In this document: positions 60,901 to 63,132 of the stretch, piece by piece | Numbering within the stretch: the stretch's first letter is position 1 | Layout: each line of letters starts with the position of its first letter | Assembly (NCBI GenBank): GCA_030248225.1 | Contig: JASANE010028021.1 | Location: 25,788-89,787 of the forward strand | Reading direction: 5' to 3' | From: Trileptium ribeirensis | Taxonomy: Eukaryota; Nematoda; Enoplea; Enoplida; Thoracostomopsidae | DNA length: 64,000 bases | Program-made: the position numbers and the translations under genes | The notes under the pieces: generated by a model | Seen by the model: only the letters and a program-made list of their open reading frames with translations | Told to the model about the DNA's origin: nothing | Databases searched by the model: none

Positions 60901-63132
60901 GGCGCTCACAGGATTTCGCTAGCGGTCCATTTAATTCGTTATTCGCAGAGGCAACTGCAATGTATCGAGAGCTAGAGTCAGATCCTGAAGCTGTTATTGG
61001 GTTGCCACGGCTCGCGGGAAGACAACGACATCGCACTAATATTCCTGCAAACTCCGCGGAAGACTACTATAAGCGCGCCGTCTGGTATCCTTTTATTGAC
61101 ACAATTTTAGCCGAACTCTGCGATCGTTTCAGCAAGAAATCCAAGGACGCACTGAAAATGGCGCAGCTGCTACCATCGGCATGTTTGGATTGTGAATTTG
61201 GTGATGTGGAATACGTTTTTGAGACATATGGTGCACTACTAGAAGACGGACCGGAGGCGTGTCGTTTGGAATTTGGTCGCTGGCAACGATACTGGCGTGA
61301 TCTGCCGGTTGCCAATCGCCCTGTATCTGTTTCCAAAGCGCTTGGTGCTTGTGATCCGGCAATTTTCCCAAATATGGCCATCCTTCTGAAGATATTTGCG
61401 ACGATTCCAGTTACTACAGCAACTGCAGAGCGCACATTCAGCCAACTTCGACTACTGAAAACGTTCTTACGCACAACAATGGGCGAGGACCGCCTGAATG
61501 GCTTGGCGATGCTTGCAATTCACAAGTGGCTCCATCTCGACTATGACGACGTTATCAACGAATATGTTCGAAAATACAATCCGAAAATCGCGTTGTTCTA
61601 ATTCGTAAAATTTATTTATGGACAATTTTCAAGGTACATTTTGTCTATATGTGTGATGTGATTTATTTTTTATGTTTTACCTGCTCACTGCTGAAGTCTT
61701 CAGATTCCGAAGGTTACACACCATACCTATTGGTATGTGAATTTCGAAGACGATAGGCTGGAATAAAAAATTTTGACATTTTGTTATCTGGAGGCGCCCT
61801 TTTGTGTGAAACATTGCGTTAGTCAACTGCCTGTAGATATAATTGTGCTAATTTTATTGCGCGATCGTATCACAATAGGTTGGAGTTTGTACCCCCCCTT
61901 GGCGAAATTCGAGATACAATTCTAGTTACGCCCCTGATCCTCATATGGTGACATCAGGACTATCACTTCCTGGGGCTGGGAATAATGTGCAAAAGCTAGC
62001 GAAAATTGATAAAAATGAGTTAAAGAAAATCTCAAAATTTATCCGCTCTGGCGATCTCGTCCCCTCGCCCACAGCCTTATCCCCATGGCGGCAATCACCC
62101 CGTTGTACCCGCTATCCGCCCTAGGACTGCTGAACTCGTAGTTTGTAGATATATTATATAACAAAACTTGTTGTCTTTTGCTATTTAAAGCCGTTTTCAT
62201 AAAAATAGGATGTAATTACCTTTTCTATGAATTTTTTTAAAATGCTGATTTTGGAAATTAAATTTTTTCCTACTAATCGGCCAAGCATCAAATGTTTAAC
62301 ACAATAACGATAAGTCTATTTATGACACAGAAGTTATTATCATGAGTACAGCATCATAGTCACAAAAGCTTTGGCTTATGCCAATTGTAGTGTATATATA
62401 TCTGGTTCCAACATGTATGTTAATTTCCATCTATTGAGAAAGTATATGACTGCATACGATGTATATATTTGGCTCAATAAACAGATCCGAGCCTAAAACA
62501 CCTTATATTTATGCCTTTGAGTAAATATTACGACATGTACACTTAAAAATTTCAAAGTATTACGAAAAGAACCAATGATTTCACAATTTCAATTTCACAT
62601 CAAATTGCGTCAAATAATTATTGAGTGAAAACTGCGTTATTTAGGTCATGTACTGCGTATGGATGACGTTAGGCTACTCAGATTGATTCTCTATGCTGAA
62701 CCACATCCTCAGTGGAAAAGTCTGCTTGGTGGTATGTGCAAGACTTGGGTTAAATCTATATTGCCCATACTATCACCGTTTAGAAGAGCTAAAATTGCTC
62801 ATCGGTAAAATGGACAAGCTGGTGCGAAGATTGTCAGGAAATTGCAAATAGTCGACGAGGCAGCAGAGCACTGATTCGTGACATTGTTAATAGGGTAAAG
62901 GTTGCCTAATGAAGGATCACCGTACTTAAGTCAAGTCAAGGTTCCACTTTTTAATCTGTCGATAACACTAAGCTGACACTTCGTCCGCTATATTGCCTTC
63001 GCTAACCTTTTAATGGCTTTGAGCATTGTCCATTTCGAATAACGAGACTTGGCGAGCAGGCACAAACTAAATTCTGACAGAACGAGCCACCGATACAAAC
63101 TTCGCCTTCAGAACATGACGCTCCAGGATAGA
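788..63132 (-). CDS. Giant multi-exon EB-like cysteine-rich repeat protein gene, partial at both ends
   Basis: Twenty-six exons read on the minus strand, one cysteine module each, and splice into one open frame of about 1,183 residues. Nineteen modules follow C-x5-C-x5-C-x4-C-x-C-x10-C (two of them with a longer last loop); the others vary by a few residues in one or two loops. A PPGS, KPGS, LPGS or EPGS linker usually precedes the first cysteine, GGS follows the second, and Pro often follows the fifth. All introns are phase 1 with AG acceptors and GT donors; the junction codons reconstitute mostly to Val, Ala or Gly, never to a stop. No Kunitz, transmembrane or other domain is seen. Such EB/EGF-like modules are known from secreted ecdysozoan proteins, so an extracellular, disulphide-bonded product is inferred. 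N-terminal exons lie beyond 64000 and C-terminal ones below 788. The exact family and function are not identified. Individual exons are listed separately. Confidence 0.85.
902..2685 (-). other. Intron between exons 25 and 26
   Basis: Phase 1. Apart from the tRNA-like fragment at 1210-1335 nothing is recognised. Confidence 0.7.
1210..1335 (-). mobile_element. Possible tRNA-derived repeat fragment
   Basis: On the minus strand GATAGCACAGTGATCAGCG (box A-like) is followed by GCTCGGGTTCGGTCCC (box B-like) at tRNA spacing. No second copy is seen in the window. Confidence 0.4.
2686..2811 (-). CDS. EB-like module exon 25 of window (PPGSWC)
   Basis: 126-nt phase 1-1 exon with acceptor TTTTTAG and donor GTAACC. 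Cysteine spacing is 5-5-4-1-10 with CGGGSYC and CQCPYGQ. The entry codon is Val, giving VPPG. Confidence 0.9.
3740..4030 (+). repeat. AATTTTTGCC-rich dispersed repeat, copy
   Basis: A run of TTTTTGCCA/CAATTTTTGG words joins a purine-rich GGGGG/GAGG block ending near CTCCTCCTCTCC. The same two-part composition recurs at 23620-23950 and 38220-38530. Confidence 0.5.
4271..4766. mobile_element. Inverted-repeat element (MITE) of about 496 bp
   Basis: Terminal repeats of about 38 bp: the left TGCGGCGTTCACGTTATAAT and the reverse-complemented right TGTGGCGTTCACGTTATAAT continue to match through a TTTGGAAC block. TTA lies on both sides, compatible with a 3-bp TWA duplication as in PIF/Harbinger elements. 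No open frame of note. Confidence 0.7.
4986..5114 (-). CDS. EB-like module exon 24 of window (EPGQKC)
   Basis: 129-nt phase 1-1 exon with acceptor GTTTAAG and donor GTATAT. Cysteine spacing is 5-5-4-1-10. The GGS turn is lost (MSQAR) and CQCNEG replaces CxCPxG. It and exon 23 form the most divergent adjacent pair that still has all six cysteines. Confidence 0.83.
5115..6202 (-). other. Intron between exons 23 and 24
   Basis: Phase 1. Holds the degenerate repeat copy at 5460-5605. A 117-codon plus-strand frame at 5899-6252 overlaps exon 23 in reverse and has no recognisable features. Confidence 0.6.
5460..5605 (+). repeat. Dispersed repeat (copy C), degenerate
   Basis: GATATACTAA, GCCTGAGCC and CACTAAACTGTC-TTTTTCCTAACGATATAACGTC blocks align in order with copy A. 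Confidence 0.4.
6203..6334 (-). CDS. EB-like module exon 23 of window (EPGSSC)
   Basis: 132-nt phase 1-1 exon with acceptor ATTCCAG and donor GTATGT. Cysteine spacing is 5-5-4-1-10. The GGS turn is degenerate (IGRAS) and CNCG replaces CxCP, but all six cysteines are present. The entry codon is Glu, giving EPGSS. Confidence 0.85.
7071..7224. mobile_element. Small imperfect inverted-repeat element
   Basis: About 154 bp. GGAATG...TTAT-AGCCTCATG at the left is matched in reverse by CATGAGGCTTATAA...CATTCC at the right. Gaps in the arms make the exact ends uncertain. Confidence 0.45.
7390..7640. repeat. AATTTTTGCC-type repeat, weaker copy
   Basis: AAAAATTTTAACG, GTGGTGAAAATG and TTGGGGAACATGGGGAAAATTT words abut a C-rich CCCCCTCCCGCC block. 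Confidence 0.4.
8154..8285 (-). CDS. EB-like module exon 22 of window (FPGDVC)
   Basis: 132-nt phase 1-1 exon with acceptor ATTTCAG and donor GTAATA. Cysteine spacing is the consensus 5-5-4-1-10 (CTGGSVC, CMCPLSK). It is followed, in transcript sense, by a 1.8-kb intron with a small inverted-repeat element. Confidence 0.88.
8286..12703 (-). other. 4.4-kb intron between exons 21 and 22 (includes exon 21 start side)
   Basis: Phase 1. Contains an AT-only palindrome (about 9405-9450) and the 9490-9733 tandem duplication. From 9740 to 12700 I see no gene, repeat or further EB module. Confidence 0.6.
9490..9733. repeat. Tandem duplication, 111-bp period
   Basis: The block beginning TCAAGAATCATATTC at about 9490 repeats at 9601 with scattered changes, and the start of a third copy (ATTCGGTTAGTTG) lies at about 9720. 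Confidence 0.7.
12704..12844 (-). CDS. EB-like module exon 21 of window (PPGSSC)
   Basis: 141-nt phase 1-1 exon with acceptor AAACAG and donor GTAAGT. Cysteine spacing is 5-5-4-1-16. The last loop begins GQVISS like exons 8, 11 and 20 but carries six extra residues (QQNSKRIT). A 202-codon frame on the same strand overlaps this exon in another register and is not supported as coding. Confidence 0.87.
12845..14441 (-). other. Intron between exons 20 and 21
   Basis: Phase 1. No element or additional module recognised. Confidence 0.6.
14442..14579 (-). CDS. EB-like module exon 20 of window (KPGESC)
   Basis: 138-nt phase 1-1 exon with acceptor ATTTCAG and donor GTTAGT. Cysteine spacing is 5-5-5-1-10 with CTGGAKC. 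The last loop GQVISNNKC is nearly the same as in exon 8. The junction codon with exon 19 is Lys. Confidence 0.88.
14580..16021 (-). other. Intron between exons 19 and 20
   Basis: Phase 1. Only an 8-bp perfect hairpin at 15662-15682 stands out (CCTGTTCA / TGAACAGG, 5-nt loop, then T-rich). Confidence 0.6.
16022..16153 (-). CDS. EB-like module exon 19 of window (VPIGGSC)
   Basis: 132-nt phase 1-1 exon with acceptor CTTCAG and donor GTAAGT. Cysteine spacing is 6-5-4-1-10 with CGNDSFC and CVCPPGM. It shares the VPIGG linker with exon 18. The junction with exon 18 encodes Gln. Confidence 0.88.
16154..18191 (-). other. Intron between exons 18 and 19
   Basis: Phase 1. Holds the TTAGGC-bearing repeat at 17390-17570; otherwise AT-rich and featureless. 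Confidence 0.6.
17390..17570 (+). repeat. Dispersed repeat with TTAGGC-like run (copy A)
   Basis: AAGCCTAAGCCTAAGC (complement of TTAGGC repeats) is followed by GGGGTTGCTACCCC and CTGTTCTTTTTTCTAACG. Relatives lie at 32370-32530 and, less clearly, 5460-5605 on the same strand; a short reverse match is near 41535-41560. Confidence 0.55.
18192..18326 (-). CDS. EB-like module exon 18 of window (VPIGGDC)
   Basis: 135-nt phase 1-1 exon with acceptor ATTCAG and donor GTATGA. Cysteine spacing is 5-5-5-1-10. The entry linker is VPIGGD rather than PPGS, a form shared only with exon 19, which suggests the two are sister copies. Confidence 0.88.
18883..19026 (-). CDS. EB-like module exon 17 of window (LPGSPC)
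   Basis: 144-nt phase 1-1 exon with acceptor ATTTCAG and donor CCAG|GTGTGA. Cysteine spacing is 5-5-6-1-11, so both the third and the last loops are slightly extended (DPLLHI; PGNQISNDLGI). The GG turn is TGGAL. Only 556 nt of intron separate it from exon 18. Confidence 0.86.
19027..21336 (-). other. Intron between exons 16 and 17
   Basis: Phase 1. A microrepeat cluster of TTACGTT and CGACATG words lies at 20455-20580, and AT dinucleotide-rich DNA at 21170-21240. No module found. Confidence 0.6.
21337..21474 (-). CDS. EB-like module exon 16 of window (KPGSSC)
   Basis: 138-nt phase 1-1 exon with acceptor CTTTTAG and donor GTGAGC. Cysteine spacing is 5-5-4-1-10, with CTGNSEC instead of CTGGSxC, then CVCPTGHTVVGGRC. 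The tail is basic (KWNSGRKS). Confidence 0.9.
21475..23122 (-). other. Intron between exons 15 and 16
   Basis: Phase 1. Holds the 90-bp tandem duplication. A Cys-rich minus frame near 22743-22850 does not fit module spacing. Confidence 0.6.
22855..23030. repeat. Near-perfect tandem duplication, 90-bp period
   Basis: 85 of each 90 bases are alike, with about three substitutions between 22855-22940 and 22945-23030. The low divergence indicates a recent event. It lies about 95 nt below the donor of EB exon 15. Confidence 0.88.
23123..23269 (-). CDS. EB-like module exon 15 of window (PPGSAC)
   Basis: 147-nt phase 1-1 exon with acceptor TTATAG and donor GTAAGT. Cysteine spacing is the consensus 5-5-4-1-10 (CSGGSIC, CLCPNN). 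The tail after Cys6 is Pro/Lys-rich (TKPYPKTGLRPS). The intron after it holds a 90-bp tandem duplication starting close to the donor. Confidence 0.9.
23620..23950 (+). repeat. AATTTTTGCC-rich dispersed repeat, copy
   Basis: A G-rich block (GGGAGGTGGGAGGGTGGG) precedes repeated TTTTTCCCAATT, CAATTTTTGC and AATTTTTGCC words, then a GC block. Confidence 0.55.
24497..24646 (-). CDS. EB-like module exon 14 of window, eight cysteines
   Basis: 150-nt phase 1-1 exon with acceptor ATTTGCAG and donor GTATGG. It keeps CGGGSFC, ENNVCACP and the ten-residue last loop, but the first loop is expanded to KSTCKQCGVV, so the module has eight cysteines, two more than its neighbours. A degenerate tandem copy lies immediately upstream in transcript sense (24688-24812). 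Confidence 0.88.
24688..24812 (-). pseudogene. Decayed tandem copy of EB exon 14
   Basis: Homologous to the 24497-24646 exon along most of its length, with flanking intron bases also duplicated (compare the gtacaatt block at about 24659 with that at about 24825). The acceptor TTACAG survives, but the frame hits TGA five codons in. The GGGS block has been overwritten, and the final 30 or so nt, with Cys6 and the donor, are deleted. It is not expected to be spliced into a functional product. Confidence 0.75.
24875..25270 (+). repeat. Dispersed GGTCAC-rich repeat, copy 1
   Basis: Starts with a cluster of GGGTCAC and reverse GTGACCC motifs including a strong hairpin (24914-24955). It then shares ordered blocks with 34610-34930, for example GACCCGGTCTGA/GACCCAGTCTGA and AGCCCGAAAACA. 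Confidence 0.55.
25577..25708 (-). CDS. EB-like module exon 13 of window (NPGSPC)
   Basis: 132-nt phase 1-1 exon with acceptor GCTATAG and donor GTAAGT. Cysteine spacing is 6-5-4-1-10, with CGGGSSC and CACPNGQIV. Its last base C joins TT of exon 14 to give Leu. Confidence 0.9.
26270..26445. repeat. AATTTTGGC-rich dispersed repeat, short copy
   Basis: GGAAATATTTGG, AAAATTTGGAG and AATTGGGCAAAATTT words follow a GGCGTCCATAAG segment. Confidence 0.4.
26848..27029. repeat. Tandem dimer rich in TTAGGC/CTTAAGC motifs, 96-bp period
   Basis: Two copies start TTAGTTGTG at 26848 and 26944 and end AAACATCAT. Both contain CTAAGCTTAAGCTTA and variants of GGCTTAG. Confidence 0.7.
27991..28137 (-). CDS. 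EB-like module exon 12 of window (KPGEPC)
   Basis: 147-nt phase 1-1 exon with acceptor TTTGAAG and donor GTGAGA. Cysteine spacing is the consensus 5-5-4-1-10 (CSGGAIC, CVCPDGM). A long charged tail (about 14 residues, HADTVRQEGKT) follows Cys6. The acceptor tract is weak in pyrimidines but is the only AG that preserves the frame. Confidence 0.85.
28711..28839 (-). CDS. EB-like module exon 11 of window (LPGAPC)
   Basis: 129-nt phase 1-1 exon with acceptor GCTGTCAG and donor GTATTA. Cysteine spacing is the consensus 5-5-4-1-10, with CTGGSQC, CICPEGQVIGNNQC and a short YLGS tail. It lies 573 nt upstream, in transcript sense, of exon 12. Confidence 0.9.
30495..30800 (+). mobile_element. tRNA-derived repeat (SINE-like), family 1
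   Basis: One unit of about 300 bp containing a tRNA-like head at 30571-30642. A reverse-oriented tandem dimer of the same family is at 42190-42690. The unit edges share GTGTAGTGA, as expected if units are normally head-to-tail. Confidence 0.65.
30571..30642 (+). other. tRNA-like head of family 1 repeat
   Basis: 72 nt with a perfect 7-bp acceptor stem (GGGTCCA / TGGACCC), a box-A-like GGTACAGTGGTTAGC and a box-B-like GTTCAATTACC. The anticodon loop lacks the expected U33 and the T-arm pairing is off, so this is a degenerate tRNA relic, not a gene. Confidence 0.6.
31379..31549 (-). CDS. EB-like module exon 10 of window, divergent long form
   Basis: 171-nt phase 1-1 exon, the longest in the array. 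The linker is rewritten (VSGAIQPRSSEVIT) with no PPGS. Cysteine spacing 5-5-4-1-12 is nevertheless kept, with QMGAV where TGGSx is expected, and TGGV in the next loop. The tail after Cys6 is basic (GHSRFRRPL). Acceptor CGTTTAG, donor GTAAGC. A second AG six bases in would shift the frame into a stop, which supports the chosen start. Confidence 0.75.
31690..31965 (+). mobile_element. tRNA-derived repeat (SINE-like), family 2, single copy
   Basis: Contains GCAGTGGCTAGCGTGGTAG (box A-like) and TGTTCAATCCGCGG (box B-like) downstream of a TTCCTTAAAGAACC palindrome. It aligns along its length with each unit of the 55940-56800 array. Confidence 0.65.
32370..32530 (+). repeat. Dispersed repeat (copy B) beside the palindromic element
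   Basis: Shares TATACTAAGCC, AAACTGTTCTTTTTTCTAA and GTGACATTGG blocks with 17390-17570. The palindromic element inserted just to its right. Confidence 0.5.
32551..32909. mobile_element. Palindromic foldback element with 7-bp target duplication
   Basis: 359 bp. The termini CAAGAGTGCATTAGGGA and its complement begin two arms of about 130 nt that pair almost throughout, joined by a GC-rich centre with G and C runs. GTGATAC flanks it on both sides (32544-32550 and 32910-32916). Each arm carries an inner small palindrome (GGGAAG...CTTCCC). There is no coding capacity. Nonautonomous DNA transposon; superfamily uncertain. Confidence 0.88.
34610..34930 (+). repeat. Dispersed GGTCAC-rich repeat, copy 2
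   Basis: Parallels 24875-25270 from its GGTCACCGG start to GTAGCCCGAAAACAGTATTTA. A third GGTCAC cluster without the rest is at 36165-36240. Confidence 0.5.
35190..35345. repeat. GAGCCGAGCC island with inverted copies
   Basis: CCGAGCCGAGCCGAACC near 35255 is matched in reverse by CGACTCGGCTCGGCTC near 35322, so the segment can fold. Confidence 0.55.
35844..35972. mobile_element. Small hAT-like MITE
   Basis: 129 bp. The left end CATGGGCGGCGATTCC pairs with the right end, reverse-complemented TAGGGGCGCCGATCCC. Flanking 8-mers CCTACTGG and CCTGCTGG differ by one base, fitting an old 8-bp duplication. It contains a C13-14 run. Noncoding. Confidence 0.65.
36165..36240. repeat. GGTCAC minisatellite-like cluster
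   Basis: Contains CCGGGTCAC, CGGGTCACT, GGCTCACCGGGTTAC and GATGACCCGACCCC within 76 bases. Confidence 0.5.
36490..36618 (-). CDS. EB-like module exon 9 of window (MPGYPC)
   Basis: 129-nt phase 1-1 exon with acceptor TTGCAG and donor GTAAAG. Cysteine spacing is 5-5-4-1-10 with CIGGSYC and VNGECVC. The last loop is PGTGVIINNR. The junction codon with exon 8 is Val. Confidence 0.9.
36619..38831 (-). other. Intron between exons 8 and 9
   Basis: Phase 1. Holds the reverse AATTTTTGCC repeat at 38220-38530. Nothing recognised at 36700-38200. Confidence 0.6.
38220..38530 (-). repeat. AATTTTTGCC-rich dispersed repeat, reverse copy
   Basis: A GC-rich block with GGGGGAGATGGAGGG lies left of AAATTGGCCAAAATTAAGGG, AAAATCGGGGG and CCCAAAAATTTTC words, the opposite order to 3740-4030. 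Confidence 0.5.
38832..38960 (-). CDS. EB-like module exon 8 of window (LPGDLC)
   Basis: 129-nt phase 1-1 exon with acceptor TAACTTAG and donor GTACGT. Cysteine spacing is the consensus 5-5-4-1-10, with CTGGSVC and a GQVISGNRC last loop that recurs in exons 11, 20 and 21. It is one of the most canonical modules in the array. Confidence 0.9.
39475..39565. repeat. GGGTACC island
   Basis: Many GGGTA/TACCC words, including a CCGGTACCCGGGTCCCGGGTA run. A like island is at 42090-42165. Confidence 0.6.
40490..40650 (+). repeat. AATTTTTGCC-type repeat, short copy
   Basis: AATTTTTGCCAATTTGAGC and AATTTAGCCAAAATTTACC words precede CACGGGGGAATTGC. Confidence 0.4.
42090..42165. repeat. GGGTACC island
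   Basis: Two CCCGGGTACCCG runs plus several TCGGGTA words. Confidence 0.6.
42190..42690 (-). mobile_element. Tandem dimer of family 1 tRNA-derived repeat
   Basis: On the minus strand two units follow each other, about 316 bp apart, each with GTCTGCTGC next to a TTAGC box-A-like segment; the unit at 42230-42300 also keeps GGTGTTCGATTT (box-B-like). AGCTTATATTTG and GAACCCGACG blocks match the 30495-30800 copy. The outer unit is more decayed. Confidence 0.62.
42819..44096 (+). mobile_element. Decayed Tc1/mariner-type transposon
   Basis: About 1.28 kb. The left end GTGTGTTCCATAAGTAAC matches the reverse complement of the right end (GGGTGTCCAAAAAGTAAC), giving short terminal inverted repeats. 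TA precedes the left end and CA (possibly mutated TA) follows the right. The length and the transposase remnant fit a mariner element. Confidence 0.75.
43288..43971 (+). pseudogene. Broken mariner-like transposase
   Basis: Fragments in several frames: RPTLIHALKEDD, IWSDSKQF followed by TAG, NGHVNRYNCVYW, VWVGMWSGGFFGPFVF, MQDGAPLHFAP, GRRGPVEWPAHFP and NVNPPDFF. These follow the order of mariner DDE transposases, with the WSD, QDGA and PDFF blocks holding the catalytic acids. At least one stop and several frameshifts separate them, so no active protein is possible. Confidence 0.8.
44140..44275. repeat. G-rich block resembling the GC half of the AATTTTTGCC repeat
   Basis: GGAAAGGGAGGGGAGGGGATACTCGG and CGGGGCGAGGG lie just right of the mariner element. 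The AT-rich half is not evident. Confidence 0.3.
44539..44685 (-). CDS. EB-like module exon 7 of window (PPGSSC)
   Basis: 147-nt phase 1-1 exon with acceptor TTTTCAG and a weak donor CAAG|GTTGGA. Cysteine spacing is the consensus 5-5-4-1-10, with VGNSQ in place of TGGSx. The C-terminal tail after Cys6 is long, about 14 residues (IRSLDNGVTFPQ). The intron that follows is 5.6 kb, the longest in the window. Confidence 0.83.
45258..45392 (-). CDS. EB-like module exon 6 of window (KPGQPC)
   Basis: 135-nt phase 1-1 exon with acceptor TAACAG and donor GTAAGA. Cysteine spacing is 9-5-4-1-10; the Cys1-Cys2 loop is four residues longer than the norm (GAPLMTGYL). GENAI replaces the GGS turn. The entry codon is Val, giving VKPG. 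Only 572 nt separate it from exon 7. Confidence 0.85.
46305..46515. repeat. GGCCGG island 1
   Basis: More than ten GGCCG/CGGCC words in about 200 bases, in strong contrast to the AT-rich flanks. Open frames here are compositional. Confidence 0.6.
47200..47427. mobile_element. GGCCGG island 2, possible inverted-repeat element
   Basis: The left TATTGGACACCAGTCC resembles the reverse-complemented right end TGTTGGGCACCGGCCG. The interior is rich in GGCCGG and CCGGTC. No clear target duplication. Open frames in all registers reflect composition. Confidence 0.4.
50239..50397 (-). CDS. EB-like module exon 5 of window, long N-terminal linker
   Basis: 159-nt exon. The module core is clear: CTQDTHC, VGGFVC, ITGACMCPTP, then a final Cys, spacing 5-5-4-1-11. 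The PPGS linker is replaced by a longer SVYEIAYGKLGDR stretch. The acceptor AAATCAG is plausible; a second AG seven bases in also keeps phase 1. The donor GTTCGA is poor. The frame stays open for another 116 nt, ending in TGA at 50123, with two alternative phase-1 GT sites, so the 3' boundary is uncertain and this may be a terminal exon of a short isoform. Confidence 0.65.
50398..51912 (-). other. Intron between exons 4 and 5
   Basis: Phase 1. No element or module recognised. Confidence 0.6.
51913..52041 (-). CDS. EB-like module exon 4 of window (PPGSPC)
   Basis: 129-nt phase 1-1 exon with acceptor GTTTCAG and donor AGTA|GTAAGT. Cysteine spacing is 6-5-4-1-10. The usual GGS is SGDS here, and the downstream half (STCIGGICQCPAGM) matches exon 3. 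Its last base is A and the next exon begins GC, so the junction residue is Ser. Confidence 0.88.
52042..54384 (-). other. Intron between exons 3 and 4
   Basis: Phase 1. A 127-codon plus-strand frame at 52665-53048 lacks any recognisable domain. Otherwise nothing seen. Confidence 0.55.
54385..54510 (-). CDS. EB-like module exon 3 of window (PPGFPC)
   Basis: 126-nt phase 1-1 exon with acceptor AAACAG. The donor, CGAG|GTTTGC, is weak. Cysteine spacing is the consensus 5-5-4-1-10. The stretch GGSTCIGGICEC closely resembles that of the next exon (51913-52041), suggesting the two arose by exon duplication. The entry junction codon is Ala, giving APPG. Confidence 0.85.
55688..55797 (-). pseudogene. 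Probable decayed EB-like module exon
   Basis: Follows an ACGTACAG acceptor. Reading in phase 1 gives WCTNAVCVGAHS, then SLHGFPC, with the module spacing x4-x5-x4-x-x10. Cys3 is Ser, Cys4 is Phe and Cys6 is Val, and no phase-1 GT donor follows before a stop. It sits in the 3.1-kb intron between exons 2 and 3, exactly where another module could fit. Chance resemblance cannot be excluded. Confidence 0.45.
55940..56800 (+). repeat. Three-unit tandem array of family 2 tRNA-derived repeat
   Basis: Units begin near 55968, 56264 and 56559 (period about 296 bp). Each carries a GGTTCCTTAA-type palindrome, a GTAGTGGCTA box-A-like segment and an AGGGTT box-B-like segment. Open frames across the array repeat because the period is near a multiple of three; they are not considered genes. 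Confidence 0.75.
57215..57460. repeat. AATTTTTGCC-type repeat copy
   Basis: A C-rich block (CCCCCTAAAGGCC, CTCTCCTCAACC) followed by AAAAATTGAGG, GGCAAGAATTGGG and CCAAAATTGG words. Confidence 0.45.
57587..57718 (-). CDS. EB-like module exon 2 of window (LPGQSC)
   Basis: 132-nt phase 1-1 exon with acceptor TTACAG and donor GTAAGC. Cysteine spacing is 5-5-6-1-10: CTGGSVC is canonical, but the Cys3-Cys4 loop has two extra residues (NPNSET). The last loop carries an N-terminal SGYII motif instead of P-x-G. It is separated from exon 1 by 5.3 kb of intron that contains the hAT transposon. Confidence 0.87.
58920..58927. repeat. Left 8-bp target-site duplication of hAT element
   Basis: ATCCTCAT, identical to 61937-61944. 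Confidence 0.93.
58928..61936 (+). mobile_element. Complete hAT-superfamily DNA transposon
   Basis: The left end reads CAAGGGCGTAACCA and the right end, reverse-complemented, CAGGGGCGTAACTA. An identical 8-bp target duplication ATCCTCAT flanks it (58920-58927 and 61937-61944). The interior holds one uninterrupted transposase frame. An 8-bp duplication and CAGGGG-type termini are hallmarks of hAT elements. The intact ends, duplication and frame indicate a recent insertion into the intron between exons 1 and 2, in the opposite orientation to the host gene. Confidence 0.95.
59178..61601 (+). CDS. hAT transposase, TTF-zinc-finger/ZMYM1-like type, intact
   Basis: 807 residues from ATG at 59178 to TAA, intronless. 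The N-terminus is low-complexity and Ser-rich, with a basic patch. A TTF-type zinc finger follows at about residues 100-200 (CLPC, then His-x3-His around LTRHYH). A DUF4371-like segment leads to the RNase-H-like core, with DETTD (Asp332), GYDGASAM (Asp398), a CxxH-type VHCYSHCLN and the RW motif near Trp492. The C-terminal hAT dimerisation region has TAERTFS (Glu751) and LNGLAMLAIHK. All three catalytic acids of the DDE triad appear present. Codon use is more GC-rich than the surrounding DNA. It probably catalyses excision and integration of the element; GTG at 59169 is in frame but ATG is the better start. Confidence 0.93.
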   Translation: MSNSEFPHRDDEPTPKRSKQTKLAAFLASPATSSSSEATTSAEPASLPDIPIVRQERTAPDIQPATEYIDIAEALRLRASGTMTRADRLRFIDKTLKVDAGYKFPYSEHSGRKYYVGIRHITAPRYQTYYYSPELRGLLCLPCVLFAPETTGKGGKQKMGRLVSEALCDFKKLTGKDSYLDIHLTRHYHAFSVQALQGLRETGVHGDVCSQLDTQRADKISHNRGIFRALIHEIETCGRLNVGLRGHRDDGPIDTNVDLEHIDFTQGNLRALLQKAAIRDEALANHFQNGPRNAMYLSPKVQNDLIDCIGTVMLRKISSEIQDAKLFAIQADETTDLSKTEQLAIIVRYVDSKHQICETFTGLVNLTETTGEAISQKLMEQVAALGLDKANMVGQGYDGASAMSGKVNGVQSFVRSQCPNATYVHCYSHCLNLVLRKSSNIPEIRAAVTAIQDAANFFKNSAQRVNLLEAVIAEFCPAVRHSRLKQHCATRWVERHDSVFVFLELYKPLISVLNATKEYGLVNNITSPVFLVSVLVLREVLGLSKDVSTLLQAKQLTFIAASAEIDRVIATLTEWRSQDFASGPFNSLFAEATAMYRELESDPEAVIGLPRLAGRQRHRTNIPANSAEDYYKRAVWYPFIDTILAELCDRFSKKSKDALKMAQLLPSACLDCEFGDVEYVFETYGALLEDGPEACRLEFGRWQRYWRDLPVANRPVSVSKALGACDPAIFPNMAILLKIFATIPVTTATAERTFSQLRLLKTFLRTTMGEDRLNGLAMLAIHKWLHLDYDDVINEYVRKYNPKIALF
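61937..61944. repeat. Right 8-bp target-site duplication of hAT element
   Basis: ATCCTCAT, identical to 58920-58927. Confidence 0.93.
61955..62130. repeat. AATTTTGGC-type repeat, short copy
   Basis: GCGAAAATTGATAAAAATG words precede a C-rich block (GTCCCCTCGCCC, CACCCCGTTGTACCC), directly right of the hAT insertion. Confidence 0.4.
62626..62966 (+). mobile_element. LINE 3' fragment, left arm of inverted repeat
   Basis: The plus strand encodes LRYLGHVLRMDDVRLL and later W-K-x-L-L-G-G and K-T-W-V-K-S, the signature of the C-terminal tail after the reverse transcriptase in many non-LTR retrotransposons. The frame then breaks with stops. Almost the same 341 bases recur in reverse at 63612-63953. 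The clade is not assigned. Confidence 0.75.
63007..63132 (-). CDS. EB-like module exon 1 of window (YPGASC)
   Basis: 126-nt, phase 1-1 exon. It begins after a TTTTAG acceptor and ends AAAAG|GTTAGC (a less common donor). Cysteine spacing is 5-5-4-1-10, with IGGSF between Cys2 and Cys3 and CAC for Cys4-5. It is the first exon visible in transcript order, and the last base G joins CC of the next exon to give Ala. It sits between two inverted LINE fragments (62626-62966 and 63612-63953). Confidence 0.85.

Noticed and set aside
59132..61474. Many minus-strand and alternative-frame open frames across the hAT element
   Set aside because: Shadows of the 807-codon transposase on the plus strand.
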